From Udeniomyces pyricola (lineage: Eukaryota; Basidiomycota; Tremellomycetes; Cystofilobasidiales; Mrakiaceae), in assembly GCA_039545295.1 (NCBI GenBank), contig BCIK01000001.1, positions 434,001-498,000 on the forward strand: a DNA stretch of 64,000 nucleotides, given 5' to 3'. A program made the position numbers and the translations under genes. Of this stretch, positions 1-12,685 are shown in pieces. Position 1 is the first letter of the stretch. Every line of letters starts with the position of its first letter. The notes below the pieces were generated by a model that did not search any database, was not told where the DNA came from, and saw nothing but the letters and a program-made list of their open reading frames with translations.

Positions 1-60
1 GCTGATCTCGTCATCTCTATTCTTGTTTCTTCTCCCTTCTCAAACTGCTCCGTTTTCCAG

Positions 61-831
61 ACGACACCTGTGAGTATCCGCTTTCAAGCTCAAAAGTTAT
101 TTCTTAAGACTTCGTACTCGATTGATCGCAGCAGCTGACATCAAATACGCACTTCCCCTTGATCTTCTTTTTCTCAGACCACTCCCGTTACCAGGCTCTC
201 GGCTGCTCCAGCCACCACGGAGACTCGTTCTTTGAATCGTGCTGCCACCCCCTCTCGTCGGGAAGCTCCCCTTCTTCCGACTGCACTCCTTCGGGATGGA
301 CTTCGACCGCTGTCTCCAACGTCGCTACTTCCAGCTCTTCTGACGTTAACTCCGACGCGCACGCCACCTACTTCTGGCAGAACGGAAACCCCGGTGGTTC
401 GTCATATATTACGGATTATTGTTCGGCATTTGGACGGGAACATTGTAATTGACCTTTTTCTTGTTCTCATCTCGTGCTTTTGCTTGACAGCTTGCGGAAA
501 CTACAACTCGGACTCGACCCCTCTTGTCGCTGTTCCTTACAAGTGGTGGGGAACTTCTGACTCCCAGAAGTCCTCCCTCTGTGGCAAGAACGTCCAGATC
601 ACCCGATCTTCGGACGGTCGAACTGTCGACGCTGTTATTGCTGAGTGAGTGCTCAATCTTCTACCATGCTCCAAAATTGAGATCAACTGACTGACTCATT
701 GCCATTGTATTTCGTTTAGTCTCTGCCCTACCTGCACCACCGACAACTCTCTTGACCTCTCGTGGGGAGCGTTCTCCCAGATTGCCTCTGCCGCGGAGGG
801 TCAGGTCGACATCACATGGTCCTTCATTTAA
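61..831 (+). CDS. Secreted RlpA-like double-psi beta-barrel (expansin/barwin-like) protein, 5' end uncertain
   Basis: The C-terminal half is a clear fungal DPBB domain of the RlpA/papain-inhibitor type. The sequence HATYFWQNGN is followed across an intron by ACGNYNSDS, then the Lys/Trp segment YKWWGTSD, the SLCGKNVQIT strand and the Cys pair in DLCPTCTTD, ending QVDITWSFI. Splicing is supported for exons 178-393, 491-644 and 720-831 (introns 394-490 and 645-719, both GT..AG, phases consistent). This family is secreted, has no proven enzymatic activity, and is thought to bind cell-wall polymers or act as an effector-like or protease-inhibitor protein. The N-terminal exon structure is unclear. 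The stretch 178-393 has two open frames, of which only one joins the barrel, and the signal peptide is not visible, so the start is probably upstream of base 61 or outside the window. I am confident of the domain, not of the 5' end. Confidence 0.75.
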
Positions 832-2451
832 AGGCCTTCCCAACCCCTAGATCTCTGTTGCTTGACCGTTTTGCTTGCCGCTAGTCGGCCCAATCCTTGC
901 TTCTTTTACCTTTGCTTTCAAGTCTCGTCGTTTGCTGTGCAACTTCTGTGATCCCCCCCTTTTTTTTTCTTTGTCCCCTTTCCTATTTGGTTCCTTCCCC
1001 CTCCTAGTGAGGGAGACAGGCTGGACCGGTGACACTTTCTTACTTTGATCTCGACGCAGTTTTTCCGCTAGTTTTTTTTCCTCATGTTTGTGCTCTACTG
1101 TGTCTTTTAGCTACATCATTTCTTCTATATCTTTTTTTTTCTCTAATTTTTCGATCGGTAGACCCTAGAGGCCTACACCCCAACTACATCCCAAAATGTC
1201 AATCACTTGTGATCTTCCGATTTCTTGGTTCTGGCACTTATGAGTTGCATCCTGCAGTTCAATGTTCAACGTTTAACGGTCCATGTTCTTCAGCTCGACT
1301 CGACACTTCGTGCAGAAATATCTGGTGAACCATAGAAACTTACATATGGACCACGTCGCGCAGACGAGTACGTACAGTAATGCAAGTCCTTTCCGATACA
1401 GTATGCATGAATATTCATGTATGTTAGAGATGGATGACCCTCTTGTGACGACGTTTCGACACCGCCTTCTCGGAGCCTGCCTAAGTTGTATGACCCTTGA
1501 AGTTAAAAGTTTGATGCTGATTTCAAGCTGATTCATACCGAACTTCTCTCGCCTCGGTCAATCGGCAATCCGTCGTGCAGATCGTACACACAAAATGAGG
1601 GTCATGAGAGACTAGAGACGTCGCATGTCGCACGTCGCACAATTCGACCGGCCGGCCGGCCGGACAAATGCTAATGAAGCCGACGTGAGACGTGGGCCGC
1701 TTTCGAGTACATGACAATCGACAAACTACCGAATTTATGATTACGATCACCAAACGTACCGGACATTGGACATCTCGACGATGATCGATGACCATCTCGG
1801 TGAAGAAATTAGAAACCGAGTACTCCGGCGAGGGAGCAGATAGAAGATCGACCGCAAGCTAGACGGACGTGGGCCATTCACTTGATGACAGCGCCTGCCT
1901 ATAGCACAAGATTCACGATTCAAGACTTGCTCTGGTTCTGCACGATCGGCTCGCCAAAGCTCGTACGAGGTCCGACCGGCGACCGGCGTTCACATGTTCA
2001 CACGTCCACCGCAACGAACCCCCTCGAATTAAATATCCGACGGAAGGAAACTCGGGATGCATGATGATAGATCACTTCGTCCGCGCCCGGATCAGTCCGA
2101 CCATGACCCGGTACGTACGTATATATAACGGCTTGCAATCCATTCTTTGATCAGCTGTTAGCCGCTGATGAACGTGAACCAGCGCCCAGCGAGCATCTCT
2201 AAATGTACATCGCCTCGCTTCAAGGTTTCGTAGCAGCGACAAACCCAAATGAACATGAAAGATAGAGGAACAACAAGCCTGCTCCCTATTACGCTGACCA
2301 GCTAGCTACACCGACGTCATCTTTGATTTCCAATCTGCCCCTAGCCCCCCCCCCCCCCCCGGAAGCCTCTGCAACCCTCGTCTGCGCTCTCGTCGGTACT
2401 ACTTCACTCGTTCCTCCTTGATTACGACCAGCACCTCTTTAAATACACCCC
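832..2451. other. Intergenic region, no gene recognised
   Basis: Between the 3' ends of the DPBB gene and the minus-strand Heh2 gene there is about 1.6 kb without a supportable gene. It holds a CT-rich stretch just after the DPBB stop (about 940-1150), a (CCGG)n run near 1650-1665, TATA-like TATATATAA near 2120, and a run of 16 C's at 2345-2360. Small open frames here are short and have no recognisable domain. Confidence 0.6.
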
Positions 2452-5400
2452 TCATTCTTGCTCCTGATCGGCGTTGGCCAACGCAGCCAGCTCTGGTCCA
2501 GACGAGATGCGTCCGTAGCTTCCTCCTCGCCAAGCCCAGACCCTCCAAACTTCGCCAGCAATCTCCTCCTCTTGACTCTTGACGTTGGCGTTGCCCTCGA
2601 CGACTTTCTCAACCTTAGCCCACAGACGCTGTCGTTCGGCCGGGGAAGGTTCGTTGGCCAAGACGAGATCTCGCAAGTGGGCGGGCGGGATGAACGGCTC
2701 GGGAGCGACGGCGGGGTCGATGTAATACAGTCGCTCTTGCTCTCGAAGCTTAGCGAGCGCGACTTGAACGAGTTCCTTGACTTTGGCAGATTCAATGGAG
2801 CGTTCATTGAGCTGCTTACGGGCATAGGCAATGGCGATGAGAACGGCAGCAATACCTGAGAGTGCGCAAATGGTAGAGACACGAGAGGAGAGCAAGATGG
2901 GTGGGATATAAAAAGGTGAATAGTTAGAAGTCGCGTCGCAGGGGAGCTAGTTGGATTGCTTTCTCTTATAGACCGGGTTGAGGAGAGAACATGGGCTTTA
3001 GAAGAAGTAAGACGAGTAAAGCAGACGAACCACTGAGCTGAGACTTCCACGCGTCAAGTTGATCTTTGGCAGCCAGCTTGGTCCGGCAACCAAGAGAGAT
3101 GTCGGCCCTGTTGGCAGCAAGCCATCGTCGACCTCTGTGGATGGAACAAAAAATAAACATCAGAACTGTGTGCAATTTACACACGAACACACACAAACAG
3201 CCTGCGGATGAAAGGTCAAAGTGAACATCGTTCGGGAAACGCACTCATCAGTCGTTCCAACAGCAATGTCACCGTGCTCGGCCAGGTCGTCAACGGCGGT
3301 CTTGAAGAGTTCGAGGAATTGCTCGAGGCTGATGGAAGGCTAGAAAGGGGAAAGTCAATAAACGTCAGCCCCATCATAGAGTAGGCATCTCGGGCAAAGT
3401 CTAGGCACGTGATCATGAGTCGAAGCCCTACTCACATCTCGTCGGTCGATGAACTCGTCCCTCAAGCCAGCTTCGTCAACAGCAAAAGCGATCGCGCCGT
3501 CTTCTCGTCGCTTGCCTTCGTCACAGATCATGCTTCCACGTTCCTTGGCGAGCGTGCCTTCGATGGCCTTGGCCATACCTCCTACAAGCCTGAGCTTCTC
3601 CGTGTCGGGAACACACTCGGATGGGAACGCAATCGAGCCAAGACCAGGGAATCCGTTGAGCATCGATCCGCCCTGGGGAAGAAGCGAACCGACAAAGTTG
3701 GGTCGGAGGATATAATCCTTGTCGCACGTGATGAGCTTGCCGTCAGAGCAGAAAGCGTGCACTGGACAAGGAGAGCATGTGTCGGGCGAGGGAAGAAAAG
3801 GCAAGAGTGGAAGAGCCGATGCGTCACATCCTTCATCCGTTCCATAAGGACCGACTTCGTCTCCGTTGGCGTGTCGACGAACGCACTCGCGAGCAGAACT
3901 GACGGCTTGAGCTTGGGCTACAAGAATTGAGTTGGTGTGGGAGTTGGTGTCGCAATAACCAATGGTGGCCGACCTTGATGTGTAGTTGAGCACGAACGCA
4001 AGAAGCGAGAGCAGCGTCGCGAGCGAAGGAAGCAAGGTCTTGGGCGAGCCAATGAGCGAGCTGGAGCCAGAGGTCGACGTCGACTCGGGCGACGTGCGAC
4101 GAATGAGGTCGTTGGTTCGAGACGAGGTGGATGAGACAGACTTCGGTCGACGAGTCGGAGCGAGGGCCGTTGAGGGAGTAGAATCGGTCGAGGATTGCGA
4201 GACAACTGTTGACGCCTGCGCCTGGGTAGGAATGAGAGTCGACAGCTTGGTTCGGACGATCTCATTCTTGCGAACATAGCCTTCATTATCGAGGTCCTCC
4301 GCAGATGGCGCCAACGTAGGCTCCAGCTCAACCTGATCTTCAAACTGAGGTTCTTCTTTCAGCCTGACCGACTCCTTCCGCGGGTCGTTCCTCTCCATAA
4401 TAAGAACGTCGTCGCCATCGTCTCGGGCAAGCGGCCTCCTGCTCTTGCTGCTTCCACTTGGGATTGACACTCGCGCCACAGTCGGCTTTCGTTCCGTTTG
4501 GGGCATAGGTGGAAGAGTGTCCCGGACGGGCAACCGAGACTCGCCAAAGGATCCGCTTGGGTGAGATGAAGCCGGCAAGGATTTGCGAGGGCCAGAAGTT
4601 GATTTGAGCGCTGACTTGAGAGGCGTTCCGGAAATGTTGGACGGAGCAATGGCTGCGGCGGTAAGGGGAGGAGTAACGGTTCGTCGCGGGATTTGAGAGG
4701 ACGAAGATGAAGGACCGGACGTAAAGTCAGGTTGGACCACGTCGGGCGACGGAAGGGAGACTCCGGATGCTCGGGACCTGCCCAAACCAGTACCAAGAGA
4801 AGACTGAGGAGGATGAAAGGAGTGGAGAAGCTCCGGATCAGCTTGAAGGCATGTTTCCAATTGATCGTGCCCGCCGGTTCGATAGGTATGCCGTGCTCAC
4901 CTTCCTACGGAGCTTCTTCTCCTTCCTCTCACGCATCTTATCCGGAGAGGATTCCCCGCCGCTCTGGAAAGGGTTGTAATCCTCAGAGAAGCCGCCTTCG
5001 TCATTATCCTCGAACGTCTGACACGTCCCGAATTGAAAACACAAAGCGTCAGTTCTCCTCAGACGCTATATCAATATGGACTTCCTGTTGGAAAGTTTCT
5101 CCGAGCAGATAAGACTCACGAGTCGTGGTTCAGACTGCATAATTGTCGAGACCTCCATGATCTCGGGCTCATCATCCTCAGGCTCACTTTCTTCAGCGAC
5201 TGGCACCTCAACAGGAGCCTCCTTTGAACGCGACCGACGCCTCGATGTGGATGAGACGGGTACTGTCAATCCACTGGTGTTGGATGATGAGGCAGAAGCT
5301 GTCGCCTTTGGGACTGGGATTGCTGACGTTCGTCGCGAGGTTCGCTTGATTGGGGCTGGCTCGGGCTGGTCCTCGTCTTCGACGTCGCCTGCGGCCGGAT

Positions 5401-5965
5401 CGTCTGCAACGGCAATCGATTTACGAGTTCGGCTCTTCTTAACGGGCTGATATGATTGGGCATGATTGCTGTCGTTAGCTTCTCCTTCACGTTAGGTGAG
5501 TAAACGTGAACACGTCGGATCAGATCTGCCTATTCGACGCGACTGAAGCGGTGCTGGGACGTACGACAGGCTCAGGAGACCCCTCGGAAGGGCTGTGGGA
5601 GACTCTGACAATTCCAGCTGAGGACTTTTTGACCTTCTTCTGAGCTCGAAGTAGGCTCTCTCGGAGAGGGTAGACGTCGGTGAGAAACGCATTGACGAGC
5701 TCTTGCTTTTTGGCGGCTGAGGGAAGGGCTCGCGAGTGTTGAAGAAGGATAGATCTGGAGTCAACCGGACATGGAGATTTCTCTATTCAGTACAGGCTCG
5801 ATTTGGTTACCAAGATTGACCATCAGACGCGAGGACATGGACAACTGGACTGAAGGATGGCGCGAAAGAAAGGAACCGCGGGACGAGCCTCAGCTGAGGG
5901 ACCTTGAGTGTCCATGGATCGAAGCCTTCCGCGAGGTATACGTCTTGGGTCGGTACGGATGCCAT
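2452..5965 (-). CDS. HEH2: Inner nuclear membrane protein Heh2/Src1 (Man1-Src1 family)
   Basis: The protein starts at 5965 with an N-terminal HeH (LEM-like) fold. The segment EGFDPWTLKVPQLR joins SILLQHSRALPSAAKKQELV across the first intron. A long disordered Ser/Pro/acidic region rich in SR/KR follows. Next comes a first membrane segment (around LLPSLATLLSLLAFVLNYTS, near 3.98-4.05 kb), a lumenal domain with paired Cys residues, a second membrane segment (STICALSGIAAVLIAIAY, near 2.84-2.89 kb) and a C-terminal MSC winged helix ending in EVWRVWAWRGG. This order is diagnostic for Src1/Heh2/Man1 proteins, which tether chromatin to the inner nuclear membrane and recruit ESCRT-III for nuclear pore quality control. 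The first intron (5755-5888) needs a GC donor (GCTCGT) to preserve the HeH fold. I did not resolve every exon border in the disordered part (about 4.9-5.7 kb). Identification is firm; the exact CDS is not. Confidence 0.9.
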
Positions 5966-6419
5966 GGTGGATAGATAGAGTAAGTCGGTAGGTTGTGCTT
6001 GAAGGATGGAATCCGGTGGATCCCGGGAGGTTTGGCGGTGGTGGTGCTTGAGGGATGTCTTGACGCGTGTTGATTCGATGGCGGTTAGGAGAAAGGCGGC
6101 GAGGGATTGGGGAGGCGCGAGGCAAAGAACCAGAGGACGCGTCTGTTGTTTTCGCTGGTCGAGTCTGCATGAGAGACTCTTCCTGGTTAGACAGGTTAAT
6201 CGATAGTCGATGATATTATACATCTCTGCGTTTGCACACTGGTACTTCACCCTCTATTCTCCCTGACCTCCCAACGAGCATCTATAACGATACATTGTAT
6301 ATTGTCATATCATCCTCATCCATCTCGCCTTTAATGATGATCCATCCGATTCGACTACATACATCAGCCAGCTGCTGATCGTACCTGTGCATAGAGTCTC
6401 ACACTCCTACAACCTCTCG

Positions 6420-8494
6420 CTAGATACACCGGACACAGTACAGCACAGACCGTCGCATCATCAGTTTAAAGTCTGACTGAAGAGAACGTATCTCAACCAA
6501 AGTCTGCGGGAATCAAAAGAGTACACTCACAGCCATCCTCGCGCATTGAACCTCCTCGTCCGTCTCCACGACGTACAACTTAATCTTACTCTCAGCACTC
6601 TTGCTGATATCAAACACCACTCCCTCGCCGTTGTTTGCATCAGCATTCTTTTGCTCATCAACATCCACACCAAGGAAGGCGAGAGCTGCTCCGACGTCAG
6701 CTCGCAATTTGACCGCTTTCTCGCCGATGCCGCCCGAAAAGCAGAGGGCCAGGGGCGAGGAGGGGTTCTTGGCAAGCAGCTTGAAGACGTAAAAGGAGAC
6801 AAAGTGCAAGAGTCGGTCGAGATAGACTGGGAAATTCATGTTGTAGTTATAGGGTCAGTGAGAGGTATTCATACACAAGAGCAACCTTGTCCAGAGGATG
6901 ATCATGCCATACCTTTGTATGCCAACAAGGCGGTTTGATGTTCCTCCTTGGAGCAGGAAGAGGGATCTTCTATTCTGGAAAGAATAGTTCCAAAGTCCGA
7001 CGTTCCGGCGAGGGCAACGAGTCCGGCAGATCTGATGGTACAAAATACATTCATAACTAATCAATATCGCATACCTTTCAGTGGCAGACGTCTGGAAAGG
7101 TTACACGTACTTGTTGAGCACGAGTTCGGCTTTGGAGATATGCATCCCATCCGTTCCGACATCGCTCGAGCAGTCCGGGGTGTGGTGGAAGATGAGAGTG
7201 GGATCGATGCTGCCAGATCGCGTGCCTCCGATGATGCCTTCCGAAGGACAAGAGACAAGATTAACGCGTCAACACAAAGAACCAAAAAGAGATGATGTTG
7301 CTGCCAAGCTCCGTCGAGGTGAAAAGCAATCTTAACTCACCTTCGAGGGGAGTCAAGCCCATGGAGGTATCCATCGACTTGCCATTCTCAATCATGCAGA
7401 CGGACCCACCCGAGCCAAGGTGGCACACGACGGCATTAACCTGAGATTCTGGTTTATCGAGGTGCTGGGCGATCGACCGAAGGACCGAAGCGTAGCTAAG
7501 ACCGTGAAAGCCGTACTTTCGCAGCGGAACAGGGGTCGCTTTGGAGCAAAGGAGGCATACAAAGCGCAAAGAATAATGTTTGAGAGAATTATCCGCTGCT
7601 GGTTGAACATCATGCAAGCTTGGTTGGGCTGACTCACATTCCTCCGTCCGGGGAACCGCGTAAGTGTAGACTTCTTCGGGAAGCGTTTGATGGAAGAGTG
7701 TATCGAAGAGGAGGACCGAGGTATGCGATGGAAGGGCATCCAAGCACGATCGAACAGCGAGAACGGCATGGTGGTTCTGTAATAGCAAGCCGAAGTAGGA
7801 GTATCACTCATCAATCTCTCGGCGTGCAAGTGTAGATAACTGATCACGCTGTCCGATCTGCTGATCAACCTACGTGGAGGGGTGCAAAGTCTGAAAGCTT
7901 ATCCATCTGCTGCAAACCTTCTTGGTGATCCTTGGTGACGATGATGGGTTTCTCGTTGGTAGAGCCATGAACAACTCGGTGCGTGATGTACTTGATCTCC
8001 TGTGCATTGACACTGCTGGAGCTCTCGCTGGATTCAGTCAAGGCCTTAAGGATAAGGCCAGGGAGATCCGTGTCTAGGACAAGATCATGAGTGGTTAGTC
8101 CTCCGATCATCCATTCAAGATCCCATCCGCTCGATAATAAGCAAGTGAAGATAGAAAGGAGTATTACAGTCGACCTCGTCCTGTTCCTTCTCTAGCACGT
8201 GTTCGCCCTTCTTGAGGCCCTCGCCCTCACCCGTCCAACTCGCCTTGATCTCAATCTTCTTGCCTTTGGCACCAATATTGCTCGCAGAAGCGGATGCAAC
8301 GACAACGTTCTCGGAGCCTTTGTCGGCGTAAAAAAACAGCTTGCTCTTTAGGGAAGAAGCTTTGGGTAACGGTATACGATCGCCGAGATGTCAGCTGCGG
8401 TTGAAATGATGACGTCGTGAGAGTGGACAAGCAGACGGATCTAGCTTGGTGGAGCAAACATACAGCCACAGTTGAGGGACAGAATATAAGGCAT
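6420..8494 (-). CDS. ACK: Acetate kinase
   Basis: The enzyme interconverts acetyl phosphate plus ADP with acetate plus ATP. In fungi it usually pairs with xylulose-5-phosphate phosphoketolase (Xfp), which is not in this window. The start at 8494 gives [10 protein letters not shown] and a 31-nt first exon. Splicing to the exon beginning at 8359 restores the ASKHA motif [18 protein letters not shown]. Other catalytic motifs are intact: ITHRVVHGS (substrate Arg), [11 protein letters not shown] (catalytic Asp), KYGFHGLSY (His), [37 protein letters not shown] (Arg) and [10 protein letters not shown] near the C terminus. The last junction is ambiguous: reading through after ARMA stops within a few codons, whereas splicing the GTGAGT intron at 6504-6524 adds about 26 residues and stops at 6420. 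The length (about 430 aa) fits the family. A fungal acetate kinase is patchily distributed but not foreign-looking here, since it has typical introns. Confidence 0.92.
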
Positions 8495-8984
8495 GTTGAT
8501 GCAAGCGGCGTGACGTGGCGAGATATGTGCTTGAAGCGTGGTTGACAGGCTACGGGAGTTGATGTCGATTTCTGGAAGTGGGAAGTCGGACGTTTGCCCA
8601 ATCTAATACGTCGCTCAAGAAAAGGGGGCAACGTCATCGCCCACGGCCGCCGACGCGTTGCTTTAGGTCTGGTCGTCATCTCCACAAATCAAGGTGGCGG
8701 CGCTCTTACGCACGGCATGGGTAGAGCTTTCGCAACCAGTAGAGACGGCGAGAAAGTTTCAAAAAGAGGCCATGCTACAGTGTCAAGATAAAAAGGAACA
8801 AAAAATAGGTACACAATTGGCAAATTACAGTGTCACGCAACGCAGCCTCAACGTATCCACGTCGACCACCCAGTACCACCCGCCTCATGTCCGTATATCC
8901 CCGGTCATGAGCTACAGCTTTGCTTCGTGCAACATTTCACTCAAACTACAGTTCCACCACGCCTGAAATGTATCATTGTCCGGT

Positions 8985-10802
8985 TTACTTGACGTTCTTG
9001 CCAATCTCGCTGCCCTCCTGATTCTGGAAGTGCTTCTCGGACGAGGTGGCCTTGGGCTCCTTGAATCCAGCAGGCGAGTTTTTGAACTGGTTGTCGTCCT
9101 TCTTAGCCTGCTCCTTAGCCTATTTAAGAGAGTCAGACCGAGACGATTAGCTCATAGCAGAAGCAGAGCAGCCTCAGTCTAGAAGCCTGACTCACAAGCT
9201 CAGCCTGCTCCTGCTTCTTCTTTTCGTCCTCGGCTGGAGTCGTGGTCTTGCTGATGACGTTGAAAGTATCGCTGTCAGCGTCGGTGTGGACAGAGATGCC
9301 ATCCTCCTTCAAGGCCTTGGCCGAGACGGTGCTAGGCTTGCCAATCTCGGACTTGAAGCCAACCTGGGTACCGGGTCCACCCTTGAGTCCGAGATCGGTG
9401 GGGTCGTAGTGGTTCAAGGCAGCCACTACGTACGAAAGGGGCGATATCAAAACATGTCAGTCAATCATGCAGGATGATTGGATTCGCAAACCTGTGACCA
9501 TTGTCAACAGACTCACAAGACAAGATGAGCGATCCACCAGCGACAACGGTGAGGTAGAATCGGTAGGTTGAGTACCACCTTATAATTATGAGGAGAGTAT
9601 ATTGATGAGTTTACATCCGGTGACAGTATCCGAGACAGCACAAAGGCAAGTATATGAAAGGTAGCTCACCTGGGAGCCCATCCCTGGTGCGTGGCCCATC
9701 GATCAGCGGTCCATGTAGCGAGAAAGCCACCCCACTGCGAAGAAGAAAAGAATTCTAATGAGTGAACATCTGTTTTGTTGAACCATCTTTAGGTATGCCT
9801 AGAAACAACTGACTTGAGCGACGAGAGCAAGCGTCGGGTCGGCCATGTAGAGCGTGGGCCAAGCGGCAGCAAGTGGGAAGACACCCAGAGCGAGCCTCTT
9901 GTGGCCCTGTTATCATCCAGTGTACGCGTATCCAAGGCTAGTGACGTCAGCTTTTGCTATACCGAACGTGAAAGAACCGAGGTTGGGAGAGAAACGCCTG
10001 CAAGACAAGACGTGAAACAAGGACTGACCTGCGCGCCTCCATACTTGGCGAATTCCATGCCCCAGTGCATGGCACCAAGGAACGAGAGGATGACAGCGCC
10101 GTAGGTGATCTGGAACGACTGCAACGAGTGCAGCAACTCCATCGAAGGGTTGTCAGCTCCGCTGGCGGCCATGATGGTCGCGTTTCGAGCAGTCCAGGCG
10201 GTAGCCGCAGCGGTGATGGCGTAGGGGACAGTGCCAGCGAGACCCCAGATGAGCGCCGGTTGGGGAACAGCGTTAATCATATCTTTGGTGATGTCGACCT
10301 GGAGGAATAAAGCAAGAAATACGTTAGAAAGAAGCCAAACGGACAAAGGTCGCTAGAAGCCAGACGATGAGAAATTATGCCTACAAAGTTAACACTGTCT
10401 TCTTGAGTGTTCTTGTCGGAAGTTCCCTTAATAACCTTACCAGCTGTTTTGATATATGAAGGGGGGAAAAAAGAGAGCACAAGAAGCGAGCGGGATGCCG
10501 AGATTGGATGGATGATCAGATGGCATGACCAGTGCGAAGAGGTACGATGGGTATGATGGGAAGAAGGACGAACCCTCGCCAGCGATGGCACCAATGTCTT
10601 CCTTGACGTTCAGAGCGGCATGGCCGAGCGAGCTGGATCCCGGCTGAGAACTGACGGGGTTAGCGACGAATCGCTTTTGCACGAAAGGGGAGGGGGCAGC
10701 GGCCTTGTGGACGGGGAGCCTCGAGATGGGGAGCTGGCCGATAGCGGCGAGCTGATGACGCGGAAGCGTCGTGCGAAGTACAGGCGAAAGGCGAGAAAGC
10801 AT
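8985..10802 (-). CDS. DUF3429 (TMEM69-like) mitochondrial membrane protein
   Basis: The N terminus (MLSRLSPVLRTTLPRHQL, rich in Arg and lacking acids) looks like a mitochondrial presequence. An alternative upstream Met at 10934 would lengthen it. The central part has several hydrophobic helices: ALIWGLAGTVPYAITAAATA, ITYGAVILSFLGAMHWGME, then after introns a GHKRLALGVFPLAAAWPTL segment and a WYSTYRFYLTVVAGGSL segment. The FLGAMHWGME helix is the hallmark of the DUF3429/TMEM69 family, which has no assigned biochemical function. After the membrane part comes a charged C-terminal tail rich in Lys/Glu/Gln, probably matrix or intermembrane-space exposed, ending GSEIGKNVK at 8985. At least four introns interrupt the coding sequence. 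The family assignment is good, the function unknown. Confidence 0.85.
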
Positions 10803-10934
10803 GATTGAGGCGAGCTGAGAGCGGCGAGGAGAGGAAGTTGGGTGATGAGATGAGATGAGAATGCGTGATAGGGTGTGATGGTGGGTGGAAGAGGCTCGAC
10901 TCGCAAAGATTGAAAGCAGACTTGCTTGAAACAC

Positions 10935-12685
10935 GAGAGAAACGATCGGATATCAGAAGGCGATCTACGTCATCATGAGCGTGTTACATCATACCAGCGT
11001 CCACTTGCGCGCATGCATCATGCCTGACCATCTGCGATCCCAAATTTCCAAAGCTCAACGTCTCGACCAAGATCTCAACCCCAGCCTTGAAGCCTCAAGC
11101 TTTAATTTTCTACTCTGCAAAGCTTCTAATTTTTGCTTGATCGTCCTCGTTCATTTATCTTGTGTTTGCTGATGATCCCTGCGATCAACCATGATCTCGT
11201 CTGCCCAGATTTCAAAGCTCTCAATGTCCCTCAAGTCGATCTCATCCCCAATATAATTAAGTGATTCGCCTGTCTATAGTGAATCAACACTTGCAGATCG
11301 ATCGATCCGGCGCACAACTCATGAGCGCATTATGAGCCTCGACGAGCGCCGAGCTTCAAGCCCATGTCATGCCAGATACATAAGTTGTTCCCCTATAATC
11401 TCCTACATGTCACCGGCGGCCTGCAGCTTGATATCTCGATCCGGCCTTTAAGGCGTATGGCCACAGAGTGATCTAACTGTCAGGATCAGCAGCTATACTG
11501 GCTGTTCGTACGATATAACTTGATGAAGAAGACTTGTTCATGTGTCAGGGAATCGAACGCAATCATGTACGCACGTCAGACGTTAGACGTTAGACCGCCG
11601 GCGATGTTGATCGCAATGTATCTAATCAACGTCGATATCGACGCTGGGCCATATCGATGATCGGCCGTAGCTGGATTGCTCATATATATCGAACGGACGG
11701 ACGAGAAGCCAGCTGATCATGTACCATGGATGATGCATGGGCGTATGCAAAAGTGTATGAGCGTATGTGCCGGAGAGACGGCATCGTGGTTGCTAAGTAC
11801 ATGAGTCAATCATCACAAAGCAACGTAAACGTACGTGAGGTACTAATTCGCAAATCGACGTGGGGGCCTTTGGACTACTTCGATCATGGATCCGGTTGGG
11901 CGCCCGCGCCGAGGAAAGAGTCGTTGTTCTCCTCACGATCGCTTCTTGCGCCCGAGAGCTCGAACCACCCACCACCTTTGACCCTCTGCCCCTCCCCCGC
12001 CCCTTGTACGTACGACCCATGTTCCTGCATCTGTCCCTGATACTCATCTTCAATTTGATATCTCACATGTTCATACTAACACTTTCCTACTCCCTTGTCC
12101 GGTATCGACAGCCCGCCCCTTTTTCCCTTTCCCTTCTCCTTCCTCTAACAGGGCCAGCCTCGTCGCTTGAAGCCATCAGCCTTTCCCCCGTGTTTCCGAC
12201 CCTTCCTACCCGCGCCGGATCTATCTTTTCCTCCCTATAGCCTACTCCACCCTTCTTCCTTCCTTCCTCCTCTCACATCCTCCTCCGGTGCAGGTCCGAC
12301 TACACCAGCTGTCGCTCGGCTAGCCATCAATCCATTTGCCTTACACCCACCCCCTCACCCTTTCTCAACCTTTTAACGGATCCGTCGCCTCCTTTCCCGA
12401 CTAGGCGAAATCAACACACGATCTCTCCCTGCCGTCCATCCGCTTGACCGCGCTTCCTCACTTTCTTCTCGCCATCCGATCAACGCCCATCTAATTTTGC
12501 TGTTCGAACTAACTCGATCTCAAGCGTAAGTCTATCCTCTGACCAAGCTGATACAACGCGTTCGCCCCTCTCGCGCCCGCTGTTTCTAACCGCGATGGCC
12601 TTTGTTCTCTTCGCTACCGTTACTGATGCTTAGCACGCCAGCCCCCAACCCTACACAAACTTAATCACTCTCAATTTCAAACGAG
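10935..12685. promoter_or_regulatory. Shared upstream region of the DUF3429 gene and VTS1, with probable VTS1 5'UTR intron
   Basis: This 1.75 kb stretch separates two divergent genes and holds no supportable coding sequence. The part next to VTS1 (about 11.95-12.5 kb) is strongly CT-rich, as expected for a basidiomycete promoter and leader. A GTAAGT at 12526 followed by a TAG acceptor at 12631-12633 suggests a roughly 108-nt intron in the VTS1 5' leader, ending about 50 nt before the start codon. That intron is an inference from splice signals only. Confidence 0.45.

Noticed and set aside
11540..11580. Possible tRNA T-arm (GGGAATCGAACGC)
   Set aside because: No D-arm or anticodon arm could be folded around it.
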